Assembly: GCF_030036535.1 (NCBI RefSeq) | Contig: NZ_CP080388.1 | Location: 744,001-808,000 of the forward strand | DNA: 64,000 nucleotides | Source of the DNA: Agrobacterium cucumeris | GTDB lineage: Bacteria; Pseudomonadota; Alphaproteobacteria; Rhizobiales; Rhizobiaceae | Direction: 5' to 3' | In this document: one piece after another, positions 45,059-54,486 of the stretch | How the letters are laid out: each line of letters begins with the position of its first letter | How positions within the stretch are numbered: the first letter of the stretch is position 1 | Program-made: the position numbers and the translations under genes | Notes under the pieces: model-generated | What the model saw: only the letters and a program-made list of their open reading frames with translations | Databases searched by the model: none | Told to the model about the DNA's origin: nothing

Positions 45059-46387
45059 TCACTCACGATTGTGTGAAAAGGTTTCGAATACCTGAAAATT
45101 CCTCCCTGACAGCTCCAGAATTTCAGGCAACTTTTTTCCTACATTTTCGCGAATTTCCTCAGATTGATCAATGAAGTCTATGAGAGCATTCTTGATTCCA
45201 TCGTCCGTATAGAACGCGGACGGAGAAAGCAGATTGGCTGTAGACAGACCAAAATGTCGATACAGACCTTCAAACTTTCCCTGATAGGCGATGCATGTCG
45301 CCGGGACGCCTTTGCCGAGCGCTGCAATTGCAAGATGCATACGTCCGCTGACGACGCCATCAAGCTGCCCCGTTACTCCTTTCAACACAGCAGCAGACCA
45401 TTTTCCGTCTAGATAACGGACCATGTCTGCCTTAGACGCAGGCATACGCTCGGCCATAGCTCTGAGGCAAGCCTCGTCGCCAACTTTTTCCCGGTAATCA
45501 TGGGGTATGAGTAGCCAGCATACCGGCCTTGTATCGATAGCAAATTGAAGAGCCTCGGCGCCACGGATGATAATCGTCTCGATCTGTGCTTGGTCTGCAT
45601 TTTTAAAGAGTAAAGGATGCAGGTTGAAACCCATCACCCTGTATCCTTGCGCCCTCTTTTGCGCGATCCAGGCGTTGGTATCCTCATCAGGATCCTCCGA
45701 GGTGAGACTAAACGCAGAATCGGCGACCAGCGCCGCTTGAACCGGCGCAAAATTCTTTAGTCTTTCAAGAGAAACGGCATCGCGCACGTTCAGCGAAACT
45801 CGTGGATGGAGAGCACGATAGAACCCGGCGAGAGCAGGATGTGGCGCCTCGTTGAAACTGAACCCCAGGATGAAACTTTTGATACCGGCGGCGGCGGCCA
45901 AGTCTAGGCTTGCCAAAAGTTTTGCGCTGACCAGCGGATGGTAATATCCATCCATGACATCCGCACCGACGACGACGACGCAGTCGTGCTTCCGGGCCAG
46001 GAATTTCTCGGCCAATTCTTTGATAAAGTTGGGCTTTCCAAAAATATCCACAGGGACGAAGCCCCTCTGATGTAGTGAATTATTGAATCCCTGCCCTTCG
46101 ACGAGAACATCAACTTCAACGTCCGGATTTTTTGCGCGCGCATGTTGCACCGCCGCAGTAATCATCGCGTCATCGCCCAGCGAGCCAAAAATGGTTATGG
46201 GATCACAGGCCACGATCAAAATTCGGTTCAACCGGCCGTCCCCCGCGACAGGTTCAATCACTCGCTTCTGTTCTTGCAGACTATCAAAAAGATGCCGAAG
46301 TGCGGCATCTCTGTTCCGCCGCTCAATATATTTTACCAAGCGTTGGCGCAGAGGTGCGGGAAGGATTTTTTTTGCTAACTTACGCAT
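45059..46387 (-). CDS. Polysaccharide pyruvyl transferase-family protein
   Basis: This 442 aa protein has the polysaccharide pyruvyl transferase pattern: ILIVACDPITIFGSLGDDAMITAAVQ (opening loop), DCVVVVGADVMDGYYHPLVS, SLNVRDAVSLERLKNF, and the late VSGRMHLAIAALGKGVPATCIAYQGKFEGLYRHFG with the conserved R-x-H. These enzymes add pyruvate ketals from PEP to sugars. In this family some members instead act in other glycan modifications. AAAGG lies before the ATG. It overlaps the flippase end by eight bases. Confidence 0.85.
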   Translation of the reverse strand: MRKLAKKILPAPLRQRLVKYIERRNRDAALRHLFDSLQEQKRVIEPVAGDGRLNRILIVACDPITIFGSLGDDAMITAAVQHARAKNPDVEVDVLVEGQGFNNSLHQRGFVPVDIFGKPNFIKELAEKFLARKHDCVVVVGADVMDGYYHPLVSAKLLASLDLAAAAGIKSFILGFSFNEAPHPALAGFYRALHPRVSLNVRDAVSLERLKNFAPVQAALVADSAFSLTSEDPDEDTNAWIAQKRAQGYRVMGFNLHPLLFKNADQAQIETIIIRGAEALQFAIDTRPVCWLLIPHDYREKVGDEACLRAMAERMPASKADMVRYLDGKWSAAVLKGVTGQLDGVVSGRMHLAIAALGKGVPATCIAYQGKFEGLYRHFGLSTANLLSPSAFYTDDGIKNALIDFIDQSEEIRENVGKKLPEILELSGRNFQVFETFSHNRE

Positions 46388-47858
46388 TGCGTTCCTTTCG
46401 AGAAGCAATTTTGCTTGTGACGAGCGCGATGGTGGACCGAACCCCGCTCCTCCCGGTCACAATCACGAGTAAAATGTACATGACGCTAAATATGAGCCCG
46501 AGCAGAATGCCGGATATGAAATCGCTGGTTCCCAGCATTTTAATTTCTGGTCGCAGCCATTGAACCAGGACAAAACAGAAGCCGCATGAAGTGAAGCTCG
46601 GCAAAAGCAGAAGAAATATTCTGGACAGCCGAACATCGAGTTCGCGTGCAACGTAGAAGAATGTGAAGGGCGTGGAGGCCAGCTGACCGAAGGCATAAAC
46701 AATAACGATTTCAGTAATGTTCTCTGTCGGAACAAGCAGAATCAACAGGATCGTAGAAATGGCCTTCACGCTTCCAGCGATCAATACCTTGTCAGGTCGG
46801 CCGCGCGCGGAAAGAAAGGGGCCGTTTTGAAACTGGACGCATTGCAAAGCCCCCAAAAGAAGCAGCGGTCGTGCCACCGCATCAGCGCCTTGCCATTGCG
46901 CACCAAACAATACGCTGCAAATCTCTGGTGCCAGTGCAGCCGAGAGTACGAAGATCGGCGTTGAAAAAATCGCCGATATAGTGATTGATTGTTTGTAGAG
47001 TTCCGCCATGCGCTCTCGCTCTTGCGATATGCGCGACAGTACAGTCAATGAGACGTCATAAAGCGCCGACTGAAGCAGTTGCATCAGAAGCTGATAAAGA
47101 CGGCTACCGACAGTGTAGAGCCCAAAGACAGCCACGCCGTAATGTCCCAGAATGATGAAGTCGATCAGCCGCGTCGATCCGAATTCCACGATGCGCAAGC
47201 CCAGCGCTGACGAACCGAAGCGAAGCAATTCGACAAAAGTGTCGGGCTTAAGTGTGATCCCGGGAAGCCAGTGCGGCTTGCGCCACAGCCAGACAAGATT
47301 GACGACGGTTGCAACATACACCTGAACGACAAGGCTCCAGACGCCGAGGCCTGTAACGGCGAAAACAATCGCCACAACGCCGCCGATGATATTGGAAATG
47401 AACGTCCTGATCGCCAGTGGCTTGAAAGCGAGTGCGCGCCGATAATTCACTTCCTGAAAAAGCGAAGCGGTGTTCAACGGGAGCAATATACAGATCGCCA
47501 CAATGATCGGCGCCAGCCCCTCCACCTCGAACCAGCTTTCCAGTTCAGGTGAAAACACACAGACAGCGATAGCCAACACCGTCGCAACCGCGACCGACAC
47601 ATAAAATGGCAGATTGACATCGCTAGGCTCCAGATTGCGTTTCTGCACAATCGCATCAGCAAATCCGAACTCTGACAGCATCTGGATCAGCATCAGAACC
47701 AGCCCCGCAGCGGCGACCATTCCGTAGTCGGTTGGGCTAAGGAAACGGGCAAGGACTATGAAGAGGATAGAAGTAAATAGCTTTCCACCCCAGTTCTGGA
47801 CGATGGACCAGAAAACGCCGGTAACGGCGGCGCTGCCAATAGAATTTGAAGCCGACAT
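46380..47858 (-). CDS. Lipopolysaccharide/exopolysaccharide flippase (Wzx, WzxC-like)
   Basis: This 492 aa protein has 12-14 membrane spans in the polysaccharide-translocase pattern (GVFWSIVQNWGGKLFTSILFIVLARFLSPTDYGMVAAAGLV and later LVVQVYVATVVNLVWLW). It should flip the undecaprenyl-linked repeat unit to the periplasm for the Wzy-like polymerase at 57.5 kb. The ATG at 47858 shares one base with the acyltransferase stop (TGATG), so translation is coupled. Base composition is visibly more AT-rich than in the flanking housekeeping genes. Confidence 0.88.
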   Translation of the reverse strand: MSASNSIGSAAVTGVFWSIVQNWGGKLFTSILFIVLARFLSPTDYGMVAAAGLVLMLIQMLSEFGFADAIVQKRNLEPSDVNLPFYVSVAVATVLAIAVCVFSPELESWFEVEGLAPIIVAICILLPLNTASLFQEVNYRRALAFKPLAIRTFISNIIGGVVAIVFAVTGLGVWSLVVQVYVATVVNLVWLWRKPHWLPGITLKPDTFVELLRFGSSALGLRIVEFGSTRLIDFIILGHYGVAVFGLYTVGSRLYQLLMQLLQSALYDVSLTVLSRISQERERMAELYKQSITISAIFSTPIFVLSAALAPEICSVLFGAQWQGADAVARPLLLLGALQCVQFQNGPFLSARGRPDKVLIAGSVKAISTILLILLVPTENITEIVIVYAFGQLASTPFTFFYVARELDVRLSRIFLLLLPSFTSCGFCFVLVQWLRPEIKMLGTSDFISGILLGLIFSVMYILLVIVTGRSGVRSTIALVTSKIASRKERNA

Positions 47859-48934
47859 CAATTGGCCATCCGCAAAGCTGGCTGTGGCGCTAAACTGGAG
47901 TTAATGAAATTGCGTGCAGGCTTCTCAAACCATTTGAAAACAAGGTGGCTCATGAATATCAGAAAAATAGTTGCCAGGCTCAAATAGGGCAGTAAAAATT
48001 CAATAGGTTCACCAAGCGCCTGCCACAAAGCTCTGAATAGAGTGACGAATAGAATCGCGTGAATCATGTAGATTGCATAGGAGCAATCACCAGCTTTCGA
48101 CAAAACAGACGCAGTTCTCCTAGAGTAGGAAATGCTTCGCTCTCCCAGAGCCGTGGAGAGCATCGAAAATGCCAGAAGCACCATGATATAATTTGGATTG
48201 GAAAGCCGGAACATCCACCAAGCCGCAAGAAAAAATGTGGAAAGCCCAAGATATAGAAATAGAGAATTTAAGATTCTCACCTGCTGATAGATTTTATAGG
48301 TGAGGCACCCTAGCAGAAAGCTTGGGAGAGCTCGCAGCATGCCGAAGTCATAGTTGGCGCCGTACATGCCACCCGACTGCTCCCAAATTGGAAGCCACGG
48401 ACGTGAAAACATATAAAAAACGATAAGTACGAGCGGAGCCGAGACGTAAATCTTGACGTTCCGGATCAGCACCACAATGAACGGAAAAAGCAGGTAGCAG
48501 AAAAACTCAGCGCTGATAGACCAGGATGGATTATTGAGGGTTAACTTATCTTCCAGCCCCCAAGCCTGAACGAGAAAGATGTTCACTATGATTTCCCGAT
48601 ATTCTACAGCGCTTTGAAACGACAGCATGACGGGCATCAAAATCATAACCACCATGGTTGCGATATGGAGTGGATAGATACGTGCCACCCTGCGAACCAA
48701 GAACGTATAGTAATTTGCGATTCCCAGTTTTAAATCTTTATAATTATGAAAAAGTACAAATCCGGACAACATAAAAAAGAAATCAACAAATATACCGAAA
48801 CTTCCTACATCTATTATAGATTTTGCGCGAATATCTATAATATTGACGTGAAATAAAACTACGCCGATTGCAGCGATAAACCGGTAAAAATCAAGCATTA
48901 TGAATCTCGACATCTCAGTACTCCGTGTTTCCAT
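47858..48934 (-). CDS. O-acyltransferase, OafA/acyltransferase-3 family
   Basis: This integral membrane protein of about 358 aa has ten spans, with the conserved LDFYRFIAAIGVVLFHVNI (active-site His) and FVDFFFMLSGFVLFHNYK. It would add acetyl or other acyl groups to the polysaccharide. Three starts are possible: GTG 48961, ATG 48934 (AAGGA seven bases upstream, chosen) and ATG 48913 (GGAG seven bases upstream). Codon use and base composition are AT-rich, consistent with transfer. It starts 46 bases after the upstream glycosyltransferase stop. Confidence 0.85.
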   Translation of the reverse strand: METRSTEMSRFIMLDFYRFIAAIGVVLFHVNIIDIRAKSIIDVGSFGIFVDFFFMLSGFVLFHNYKDLKLGIANYYTFLVRRVARIYPLHIATMVVMILMPVMLSFQSAVEYREIIVNIFLVQAWGLEDKLTLNNPSWSISAEFFCYLLFPFIVVLIRNVKIYVSAPLVLIVFYMFSRPWLPIWEQSGGMYGANYDFGMLRALPSFLLGCLTYKIYQQVRILNSLFLYLGLSTFFLAAWWMFRLSNPNYIMVLLAFSMLSTALGERSISYSRRTASVLSKAGDCSYAIYMIHAILFVTLFRALWQALGEPIEFLLPYLSLATIFLIFMSHLVFKWFEKPARNFINSSLAPQPALRMAN

Positions 48935-48979
48935 CTGCTTTTCCTTAGAAAACAGTGCCACATGAGCTGCACTGAGGGC

Positions 48980-50215
48980 CTACGATGCACGTAAGGTTCG
49001 ATTTTTGCCGTATTTCGCCAGCACGTCTTCATAGAGTTTCACATAATTTTCGCCGACCCGCCGTGAGGTGGATTCCTCGACGATGTTTCCGAAATCGGCC
49101 TCCGTCGGCAATTGCTCGCGCGAAAGCGTCAGCACCCGGCGAATGCGCGCGGCAAGGTCAGCGGCATTGCCCGGCTCGAACAGCCAGTCGTGATTGGTCT
49201 CGCCGATGAGTTCCGGGATACCACCCGAAGCCGCGCCGATGACGGGAACGCCCATCGCATAGGCCTCATAAATCGTGCGCGGCGAGGGTTCGGCCCAGAA
49301 AGAGGGAACGATCAGAACATCGATCTCTTCGAAAAATTCCTTCGGCTTCGCCCAGCCGATAAATTCGATCGGCAGATCGCCCGCCTGCTTTGTGAAGCGC
49401 TCGATGGAATCATCCATCGCCTGGCCGGCGACCAGACAGCGCCAGTTGCCATGGCCGATTTCCCTGAAAGCGTCGACCATGTTGCCAACGCCTTTTTCCG
49501 TATTGATGCGGCCGATATAACCGAAGGTCAGCGGCTTGCCGCTCCGCTCGATCTGCCGGCGGGCGACCGGATCGCCCTCCGGAACCGTGCAGGAATAGAA
49601 GATGACACGGCGCAGGCTTTCCGGAATATGGTGGAAAAGTCCGTGATTGACGTGCGTCTTGAGGATTTCCGTACCAACGCTTGCGACCGCACCAATATAA
49701 CGCTGCGTGAATTTCTTGGTGAAATTCACCACCTGACAGCCTAGATGGATATGCTCGCAGGGCTTGCCACCCTTGAACATGGCGGCATTGCCGCACAGCA
49801 GATCATATTCGCAAATCGTATGGACGATCGGAATGCCGCGCTTATGCGCCGCCCGCCAGACCAGCGTCGTCACATCCAGCAGCGAATGGGTGTTGAGAAC
49901 ATCCGGCCTGAAATCATCAAGAACGGCTTCAAACTGCTTCTCGACGTTGAAATTCCACTGCTGCCTGATCTTCTGCATACGCCGTTGCTGCGGCGTATGT
50001 TGAGGCCAGTCCTCAAGCCAGAAATCGTTATTGTGGAACATGCGGTAAACGCTGACGCCGTTGCGCACCGTTTTGGGCTCCGCCTGCCGTTCAATGCAGG
50101 CGGCGCCGACGGTATGCCCCATGGAGACGAGTTCCTCCGCAAGGTGCTCGACCGACCGTTCGCATCCGCCGACAATATGCGGCGGGTAAAGACTGCTCAA
50201 ATGGAGAATTCGCAT
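48980..50215 (-). CDS. GT4 glycosyltransferase
   Basis: This 411 aa GT-B enzyme opens RILHLSSLYPPHIVGGCERSVEHLAEEL and has DFRPDVLNTHSLL. Its C-terminal donor site is FGYIGRINTEKGVGNMVDAF and EPSPRTIYEAYAMGVPVIGAASGGIPELI (the E-x7-E motif). It resembles the protein at 59134-60339 closely along its whole length, so the two are probably paralogues with related donors or acceptors. The frame is open upstream of 50215, but only this ATG gives the family N-terminus. It heads the minus-strand block, with a long divergent promoter region. Confidence 0.87.
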   Translation of the reverse strand: MRILHLSSLYPPHIVGGCERSVEHLAEELVSMGHTVGAACIERQAEPKTVRNGVSVYRMFHNNDFWLEDWPQHTPQQRRMQKIRQQWNFNVEKQFEAVLDDFRPDVLNTHSLLDVTTLVWRAAHKRGIPIVHTICEYDLLCGNAAMFKGGKPCEHIHLGCQVVNFTKKFTQRYIGAVASVGTEILKTHVNHGLFHHIPESLRRVIFYSCTVPEGDPVARRQIERSGKPLTFGYIGRINTEKGVGNMVDAFREIGHGNWRCLVAGQAMDDSIERFTKQAGDLPIEFIGWAKPKEFFEEIDVLIVPSFWAEPSPRTIYEAYAMGVPVIGAASGGIPELIGETNHDWLFEPGNAADLAARIRRVLTLSREQLPTEADFGNIVEESTSRRVGENYVKLYEDVLAKYGKNRTLRAS

Positions 50216-50696
50216 GCGGATACGCTCTATTTTCCTTAATCGAAAATTTATGACTTCCGCTCTGGCCTTGCCACGCTCCCGAATTGCCCGGAGCCAATGA
50301 GACATTTGTAAAAAACTACAAAAGCCGGAGTGGAACTAACATTTGAAAATATGAATAACCAAAAATTCACTTTCAAAAAGCACGGGAATTGACGGCATTT
50401 CAAGTGATTTTTTTCGCGGCGCGACAAAAGTCATCCCGTGTTGCGAAAAGAACCGGCCCCGTGCTACGTTATCTACATACGAAATACCCCGACCAACGCG
50501 GCACTTTACACCGGGTGGAAGGGTGACTGCCTTATGTTTTATTATTTTTGGAAACATGGATTTGATGGCGTCTGAAAACGCCGCGAAGCTTTCAGGACAT
50601 GCTGGCCGCAGTATAGTGAGAAACGCCTGCATTTAATCGGCGCCCTCCCGGCCATGCCTCGCTTTGCACTGTCGCCATGATTATCAGGAGACGCAG
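50216..50696. other. Divergent regulatory region of the polysaccharide locus
   Basis: About 480 bases lie between the two main divergent blocks. Bases 50305-50440 are AT-rich, unlike the genes around. TTGCGA near 50439, an 18-base gap and TACGTT make a weak plus-strand promoter candidate. A minus-strand ORF (50336-50632) exists but lacks a Shine-Dalgarno and family-like sequence. No operator or RNA is identifiable by eye, but this is the natural place for control of both blocks. Confidence 0.5.
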
Positions 50697-52025
50697 ATGA
50701 ACGGAAAACAGCCGATCACCATGGGCCGCCTGACACGGCGCAGCCTGCTCTCGGCAACACCTTTCGCATTGGCCGCCGCCACCGGCCGCTATCCCGCCTT
50801 CGCGCAGACCCCGTCCATTTTTTCCGCCGATACGGAAGCGTTTCTCGACAGTGTGGGCGTGTGCGGCCATTTCGCTCGCACGACGGGCATCTATCCGGAA
50901 GCCTTCGAGCGCATCCTGCCTGAACTAGAGACGCTGGGCGTGCGCCATCTGCGCGATGAGGGACTGATCACCGCAAGAGACAGCCGTAACAGCCCCGCCT
51001 TTCATCGCCTGCGCCAGATCGTGGCGGCCGGCCTTCGCCTTACCATCATCTGTTATGATGACCTCAATCCCTATGTTTCCACGCCGCTCGACAGGATCGC
51101 TGATTTCTACGACTGGTGTGACGGCGGCATCGCCCTCTTCGAGGGCAGCAATGAACCGGTGCTGACGAAGGATCCCGCGAACGCGCCAGGCATTTCGGCA
51201 CGGCATCAGACGGCGCTGCACGAGATCATCCACTCGACACCCGACCTCAGCGGCGTTCCGCTTGCCGCGCCAAGCTATGTCCTGACGAACAGGGAGCTGG
51301 CGCTGGATCTGCAGGCCGTTTGCGACTACGGCAACATTCACCCCTATGCCGGGATGGAGCATCCCGAAACGACCGGGCCGGGGGCACTTTCCAAGTCGCT
51401 TGCCGCCTCGGCGCATATCGCGCCCGGCCGCCCGGTGCTCGCCACGGAAATCGGCTACCACACGTCATTGCAGCCGAAGACCTTCCATTTCCCCGTTACC
51501 GAGGGAATCAAGGCGCGCTACATGCCCCGCGCGCTTTTGTGGTGTTTCCTCAACGGCATCCGCCGGGCCTATATTTATGAAATGGTTTCGAGCTTCGCGC
51601 AGGACGAGACAAACCCGGAATCATCATTCGGCCTGCTGCGCCATGATCTCAGCCGCACGCCCGCTTATGAGGCTGTGCGCGCTCTTCTGTCGCTCTGCAA
51701 GGCGGCGCGGCAAACTGTCCCGGTGGAAAGGCGCCTCGATTTTCTCCAGAACGATGCCGAAAGGGTGACGCTGCGGCTGGCAAGAGCCGACGGCGCGCTG
51801 CTTGCACCCGTGTGGCTCGGCATCCGGGGATGGCAATGGCCGGCCCGGATCGAAAATCCGCCCGCCGAACGGTTGGCAACCTTTTCGGTAACCGGGCCTC
51901 ATAATCAGGTCATCGCCCACCGCTTCAGCGACGACGGATCCGTGACCCAGCGGGTGATCACGCAGCAAGGCGGGCAATACCAGCTTTCCGTCAGCGACCA
52001 GCTCACCGTTCTGGAGGTTTTCTGA
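50697..52025 (+). CDS. Secreted glycoside-hydrolase-like protein (clan GH-A fold)
   Basis: This 442 aa protein has a Tat-like signal (LTRRSLLSATPFALAAATGRYPAFA). The body reads as a (beta/alpha)8 barrel: LGVRHLRDEG, FEGSNEPVL with acid/base Glu153, YGNIHPYAGM, VLATEIGY with nucleophile Glu251, and LLWCFLNGIRRAYIYEMV. The 98-residue spacing of the two Glu fits clan GH-A. A smaller beta domain follows. It probably trims or releases the polysaccharide made by the locus in the periplasm or outside. AGGAGACG lies before the ATG. A hairpin follows its stop. Confidence 0.82.
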   Translation: MNGKQPITMGRLTRRSLLSATPFALAAATGRYPAFAQTPSIFSADTEAFLDSVGVCGHFARTTGIYPEAFERILPELETLGVRHLRDEGLITARDSRNSPAFHRLRQIVAAGLRLTIICYDDLNPYVSTPLDRIADFYDWCDGGIALFEGSNEPVLTKDPANAPGISARHQTALHEIIHSTPDLSGVPLAAPSYVLTNRELALDLQAVCDYGNIHPYAGMEHPETTGPGALSKSLAASAHIAPGRPVLATEIGYHTSLQPKTFHFPVTEGIKARYMPRALLWCFLNGIRRAYIYEMVSSFAQDETNPESSFGLLRHDLSRTPAYEAVRALLSLCKAARQTVPVERRLDFLQNDAERVTLRLARADGALLAPVWLGIRGWQWPARIENPPAERLATFSVTGPHNQVIAHRFSDDGSVTQRVITQQGGQYQLSVSDQLTVLEVF

Positions 52026-52038
52026 GGGTCGGCCGGCG

Positions 52039-52060
52039 AAATTTCGCAGTCGCGAAATTT
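52039..52060 (+). terminator. Candidate terminator after the glycoside-hydrolase-like gene
   Basis: AAATTTCG (52039-52046) pairs with CGAAATTT (52053-52060), followed by TATATAT. It lies 14 bases after the stop and would separate this gene from the next acyltransferase. Confidence 0.6.
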
Positions 52061-52165
52061 TATATATCGTGCCAACCTTATGCGTGATAGCCTGCTTTGA
52101 TAAATGACTTTATGTCCGCGTGAGCGGACGAAAATAATACCAAATATATTTTTTCTTTTTTACAG

Positions 52166-53281
52166 ATGATGATGATGACGCAAAAATTTAAGAATGCGCC
52201 TGCTGCAGGGACGCAACGTCTCGATGTCGTTCAGTTGATGCGTGCCGTGGCGGCAATCATGATTGTCGCGCTGCATGCGGGCGTGAATTGGGAGTTTTCG
52301 CTTCTCCCCATCCATACCTGGAGACTTGGCGCAGGTGTCGACCTGTTTTTCGTCATTTCCGGCTTCGTCATCGTTTATGCCTCCCGGCCTTATTTTGCCG
52401 CTGCGGGCGGGCGTTCGGCATTTCTCCTGCGCCGGCTTCTCCGCATCGTTCCTCTTTACTGGTTTGTATTGACCCTGCGGCTCACCATGGCCGCCGCCGC
52501 GGCCATTCTCGGCGCAAAAGCCTTCCCTTCACTACAATCGATCCTGACCTCCTATCTTTTCATTCCTTACGACAGCATGGGTTACGGCGACGCCTATCCG
52601 TTTCCGCTCATCGATCTCGGCTGGACCCTGAATTACGAGATGTTTTTTTATCTCGTTTTCGCGGTATTCATATTCCTGCCGCTGGAACGCGCCGTTATGG
52701 CGACAGCCGGCGCACTGCTCATCGCCGTCCTGATCGGCGCCAATTTCGATCTAGCCCTGCCGCTAAGTTTCTGGTTCCAGCCGATCATCCTCGAATTCGT
52801 CGCAGGAATGGTGCTTGCGACACTTTTCCTGAGAGGTGTGCGTCTGCCGCCCCTGGCGGGAATCGCGGTCGCCCTCTGCGGTCTGGCAATCTGGCTACTC
52901 ACAGATTTGAGCATGGTCGGGTTCCAGTGCGATCCGGGATGTTATTCCTTTGCGCGGCTTATCGTTTTCGGCGGCGGTGCGATCTTCATGATGACGGCAG
53001 CAACATTGACAAGAAACATCGCGCTGCCCCGTTTCGCTCAACCGCTGGCAACGCTTGGCGAGTCGTCTTACGCGCTTTATTTGCTGCACCCTTTCATTTT
53101 TCGCGGATTCAAGATTGTATTCGGCGGCGTACCGCCAGAGTGGAACAACCTCATCTATTTCGTTGTTGTCGCCGGCACCATCGCCATAGCTCATGCATTC
53201 CATATTCTGATCGAAATGCCGGCAAATGCCTGGCTTCGTGATCGGCTGATAACATCCCGGCGGAAAGTCGCCGTGACCTGA
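52166..53281 (+). CDS. O-acyltransferase, OafA/acyltransferase-3 family (second)
   Basis: This 371 aa membrane protein has ten spans, with LDVVQLMRAVAAIMIVALHAGVNWEF (conserved Arg and His), GAGVDLFFVISGFVIVYAS, and GWTLNYEMFFYLVFAVFIFLP, the signature of bacterial O-acetylases such as exopolysaccharide acetyltransferases. The first codons are a run of four ATGs without a clear Shine-Dalgarno, so the exact start is uncertain by a few residues. It is distinct in sequence from the acyltransferase at 47.9 kb, implying a second acylated position. Confidence 0.85.
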   Translation: MMMMTQKFKNAPAAGTQRLDVVQLMRAVAAIMIVALHAGVNWEFSLLPIHTWRLGAGVDLFFVISGFVIVYASRPYFAAAGGRSAFLLRRLLRIVPLYWFVLTLRLTMAAAAAILGAKAFPSLQSILTSYLFIPYDSMGYGDAYPFPLIDLGWTLNYEMFFYLVFAVFIFLPLERAVMATAGALLIAVLIGANFDLALPLSFWFQPIILEFVAGMVLATLFLRGVRLPPLAGIAVALCGLAIWLLTDLSMVGFQCDPGCYSFARLIVFGGGAIFMMTAATLTRNIALPRFAQPLATLGESSYALYLLHPFIFRGFKIVFGGVPPEWNNLIYFVVVAGTIAIAHAFHILIEMPANAWLRDRLITSRRKVAVT

Positions 53282-53462
53282 TCCCGGAATAAACGCCGCA
53301 GGCAGGCCGTTAAGTATAGGGGGAAGTTCCCACCAGAAGCGCATTTTTACACTTGATCGTTTGCTTGGGCTGTGCGATTTAAAGGGAAATTTTAGGATGT
53401 TGGATAACCATGTTCGACATCAAATTACTTAAAGTCGTATTTTAAAAATTTGGAGAGTTGTG

Positions 53463-54356
53463 ATGTCCCGCCCTCGTAATGGCTCGACGCTCACTGGTGC
53501 AGTATTGATGGCCAGCATGGTTGCTTTTTCCGTATCGGCCAATGCTCAAAATGCCCAGAATGTTGAAACAGCACCGGTCGTTGCCCAGACGCCGATGACA
53601 GAAAGTGCTCCTGCTGCTGCGCCCGTCAAGGCCGCAGACGAAACCACCGCCGCATTTCTCGGTCGCGTCCATGGCACCAATCCAGATATGGTTACGCTTT
53701 CCGCCGCGGAACTGTTCAAGCTGTCTCCAACGCCTGGAACGATTGCTGATCTGATTGCCATCGCCTCCAGCACTGACGCCGCCGCTGCGGATCTGACCGG
53801 AAAGGTGATGAGCGGTTTTCCCGTCATCGCGGTTTCCACCAGCGCGGCGCAATTTTCCGAACAGCTCTCCGCACTGGTTCTGAGTGATTCCGGCCAGCTG
53901 CCCGCCATCGTCGCACTTGCTCAAAAAATCGCGAACAAGGATTTCTCCGAAGTTGTCGGCGAGGGCCTGGCGCTTGCCTATTCCACGGCGATGCAGAGAG
54001 GCAACACGATACTCGCAGCCGCCATCCAGCTGCAGACCAAGGGCACAGGCGTGCCCTCCGATCTTCTGATCGCCTTTAGCGAAAACATCGAAGGAACGGC
54101 GGCCGGTCCGGCTGCACCTGCGGCCGCCGCTGCAGCCGCTTCGCCAATTGGCGGCGCCGGCTCCACGCCAGCCAGCGGCAACAGCATCGGCGGCTCGGCA
54201 GCCACGGGCGCCGAGGCAGGCATTGCACAGGCCGGCGGCGGCAGCGCACCCGTTGGTGGCGGCGGTACCGGCGGCGGTGGTGGAACGTCGACCATCTTTA
54301 ACATCACGGTCTCGACCGGAAGCACCACGACGCCAATCAGTACAAGTCCCGTTTGA
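53463..54356 (+). CDS. Secreted Ala/Gly-rich protein of the polysaccharide locus
   Basis: This 297 aa protein is one I do not recognise. GGAGAG lies upstream of the ATG. A signal peptide (about 1-24, ending ANAQ) is followed by a globular-looking helical part (about 55-190, TTAAFLGRVHGTNPDMVTLSAAELFKLSPTPGTIADLI). The low-complexity Ala/Gly/Ser tail (about 205-280) ends in FNITVSTGSTTTPISTS. It sits 130 bases upstream of the Wzc-type gene on the same strand, so a role in polymer export or as a matrix-associated protein is plausible but only inferred. A short GC hairpin (54367-54389) follows its stop. Confidence 0.75.
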   Translation: MSRPRNGSTLTGAVLMASMVAFSVSANAQNAQNVETAPVVAQTPMTESAPAAAPVKAADETTAAFLGRVHGTNPDMVTLSAAELFKLSPTPGTIADLIAIASSTDAAAADLTGKVMSGFPVIAVSTSAAQFSEQLSALVLSDSGQLPAIVALAQKIANKDFSEVVGEGLALAYSTAMQRGNTILAAAIQLQTKGTGVPSDLLIAFSENIEGTAAGPAAPAAAAAAASPIGGAGSTPASGNSIGGSAATGAEAGIAQAGGGSAPVGGGGTGGGGGTSTIFNITVSTGSTTTPISTSPV

Positions 54357-54486
54357 AATCGGCTTTGCCATCCCCGTTACGAGGATGGCCTTCGCCTGTC
54401 CCACGATGCAACCGAGACTTGGCGGGCTTTATGCTCGCCGAAAAGAGCGAGGCTGACAGTTGTTGCAAAGGCACGATCCCGTGACG

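Noticed and set aside
50336..50632. A 98-codon minus-strand ORF in the divergent region
   Set aside because: AT-rich promoter-like DNA, no ribosome-binding site and no recognisable protein features.
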